From: Roseivirga sp. UBA6061
GTDB taxonomy: Bacteria > Bacteroidota > Bacteroidia > Cytophagales > Cyclobacteriaceae
DNA: 14,707 nt
Direction of reading: 5' to 3'
Assembly (NCBI GenBank): GCA_002427745.1
Contig: DIYF01000153.1
Span: 54,880 to 69,586 of the forward strand
A model generated the notes under the pieces. The model was not told the origin of the DNA. It saw only the letters and a program-made list of their open reading frames with translations, and searched no databases. Of the stretch, positions 13,582 through 14,707 are shown piece by piece. Both the position numbers and the translations under genes were made by a program. The first letter of the stretch is position 1. Each line of letters begins with the position of its first letter.

Positions 13582-14707
13582 CTAGCCCCTGTTACAGATT
13601 CTGTTGTAAGGGCAGTAACCACAGCGTTTCACATCTTCCGTTTGGGTAAAAGAGATACCGGGATCAAAGATTTCCCGGACCAGCGACTGTAGTCTTATTT
13701 CAAACTCTTCCATCAGTTCTGACCGGATGGTTCTGCCCTGTTGCAGCCATTGGATTCCCTGATTGAGCTGACGCATACCGAGGATCCCCACCTGGAACTC
13801 GCCCGCAATAATGGGTTTGGCGAGTAAGCCGTAAAAGTAGCCCTGAAAGCCTGATTTCAGGTCAGGGTCCTGAAAGTAGCCTTCGATGTACTCGTCCACC
13901 GGTTTCCTGAGCTGAGAAGCATTGGCCAGTTTGACCATACCTGTTTTATAATCCACGATGCGCATGGTTCCCTCCTTCTCATCAATTCGGTCTACCACCC
14001 CACTGAGTCTTACGGCTTTTCCCTCCGGCAAAGATATCTGGTAGGAAAGGTCTTCTCTTTCAAGCCCGGTTATGGTCAAGGGAGCATGCTCCTGATCATA
14101 TTGCAAAATCTTGAGTACCAGCCGCTGCATGATGCGTTGTGTGAGTACATCCTTACCCACCAGACTTTGATTTTCCTGTACGATCTTCTCTTCCTTCAGT
14201 ACCTCCTGCACTTTGCGCTCTACAAGCTTCTCCAGCTTCTTTATTTCGCCTGCTGTGATTTCCTGCTTCAACCAGGGCAAGTACAACAGCTCCAGCACCC
14301 GGTGTACTACGATACCAAAGTTCCTGGCATCAATATCTTCTTCCACATCCTCTGTCTCCCGAATGCGCAATACATACTGAAAGTAAAAACGCAGCGGACA
14401 AGTGATGTAGGTAGTGAGCGAAGTCGGTGATAAGAACTTGGCCTGCTCAGCCCCCACCAGGTAACGCTCCATATTGGCCAGCACTGTAGCCGACTTTGGA
14501 ATGGTGATCACCTGCTCCGTCAGGTCTACGGGCCTCAGCTTACCGGTGTACTGTTGCTCAGAAATGGAGATATTCGGTTGCTGTTCGTACTTAAGCAGTT
14601 GTTGCAAAATGAAACGGCTCCGCTCACCTGAAGAGTCCTTGCTCACCTCAGCATCGTAAGTAAAATGGATGTTTTCAGCCCGTTGAAGTAGTCTTTTGAA
14701 GTGATAT
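13582..14707 (-). CDS. AddB-like PD-(D/E)XK nuclease C-terminal part, 5' end outside window
   Basis: At least 374 residues are visible; the frame is open to the window edge, and upstream codons (YHFKRLLQRAENIHFTYDAE) look like real protein, so the GTG at 14646 is not the start. This is the C-terminal half of a two-part UvrD-like/RecB-type nuclease involved in double-strand end processing. Visible motifs, numbered on the visible part: LSPTSLTTYITCPLRFYF with C103; GIVVHRVLE with H135; LSGVVDRID with D239; IVDYKTG with D252 and K254; and CGYCPYNRIC with C362, C365 and C371. The four cysteines match the AddB-type 4Fe-4S cluster. The helicase-like partner (AddA) would be expected beyond the edge. 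It converges on the kinase gene. Confidence 0.9.
   Translation of the reverse strand, partial: YHFKRLLQRAENIHFTYDAEVSKDSSGERSRFILQQLLKYEQQPNISISEQQYTGKLRPVDLTEQVITIPKSATVLANMERYLVGAEQAKFLSPTSLTTYITCPLRFYFQYVLRIRETEDVEEDIDARNFGIVVHRVLELLYLPWLKQEITAGEIKKLEKLVERKVQEVLKEEKIVQENQSLVGKDVLTQRIMQRLVLKILQYDQEHAPLTITGLEREDLSYQISLPEGKAVRLSGVVDRIDEKEGTMRIVDYKTGMVKLANASQLRKPVDEYIEGYFQDPDLKSGFQGYFYGLLAKPIIAGEFQVGILGMRQLNQGIQWLQQGRTIRSELMEEFEIRLQSLVREIFDPGISFTQTEDVKRCGYCPYNRICNRG

Overview
The window reads as chromosomal DNA of a member of the Bacteroidota, probably a Cytophagales-like marine or soil bacterium. This is an inference from three things: gene content (a periplasmic-TPR sensor kinase, a short endonuclease V, an RluF-type pseudouridine synthase and an AddB-like nuclease), weak or absent Shine-Dalgarno sequences before most genes, and a moderate base composition. 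I see no prophage, tRNA, rRNA or CRISPR. No species can be named from the sequence alone.

Layout. At the left edge a short tail of a plus-strand gene (2-79) converges on a minus-strand pair: a 2'-5' RNA ligase-like (2H fold) protein that seems to lack both catalytic HxT motifs, followed 16-28 bp later by a Y-family DNA polymerase (dinB). The leader of this pair carries a striking direct/inverted A-rich repeat. Next comes a small mobile-element unit at 2038-2782: a REP-associated tyrosine transposase (RAYT) flanked on both sides by a two-hairpin cassette. Each cassette holds two REP-like hairpins pointing in opposite directions with the same architecture.

A minus-strand block (2850-7144) then encodes a 1279-residue KAP-type P-loop NTPase with two predicted membrane segments between Walker A and Walker B and two long acidic low-complexity stretches. 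Downstream of it lies a 116-residue protein with one membrane helix and a winged-helix-like tail. They are separated by a short heptamer tandem repeat. This pair is the best candidate here for a poorly described membrane-associated system.

Divergently transcribed from the KAP gene are a MORN/YwqK-like repeat protein and a short endonuclease V whose start codon overlaps the preceding stop (ATGA), followed by rluF. After a 240-bp gap with a strong inverted repeat come an AraC-family regulator, a terminator, an SRPBCC-domain protein whose start codon sits 3 bp behind a perfect 11-bp inverted repeat, another terminator, and an 800-residue TPR sensor histidine kinase with no adjacent response regulator. 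Convergent with the kinase is the 3' part of an AddB-like PD-(D/E)XK nuclease with an Fe-S cluster signature; its 5' end lies beyond the window.

Functionally the region mixes DNA repair or damage tolerance (dinB, endonuclease V, AddB-like nuclease), RNA modification (rluF), signalling (TPR kinase, AraC regulator) and an accessory insertion (RAYT/REP, KAP pair). The links between blocks are positional only. I see no evidence that all of them form one pathway.
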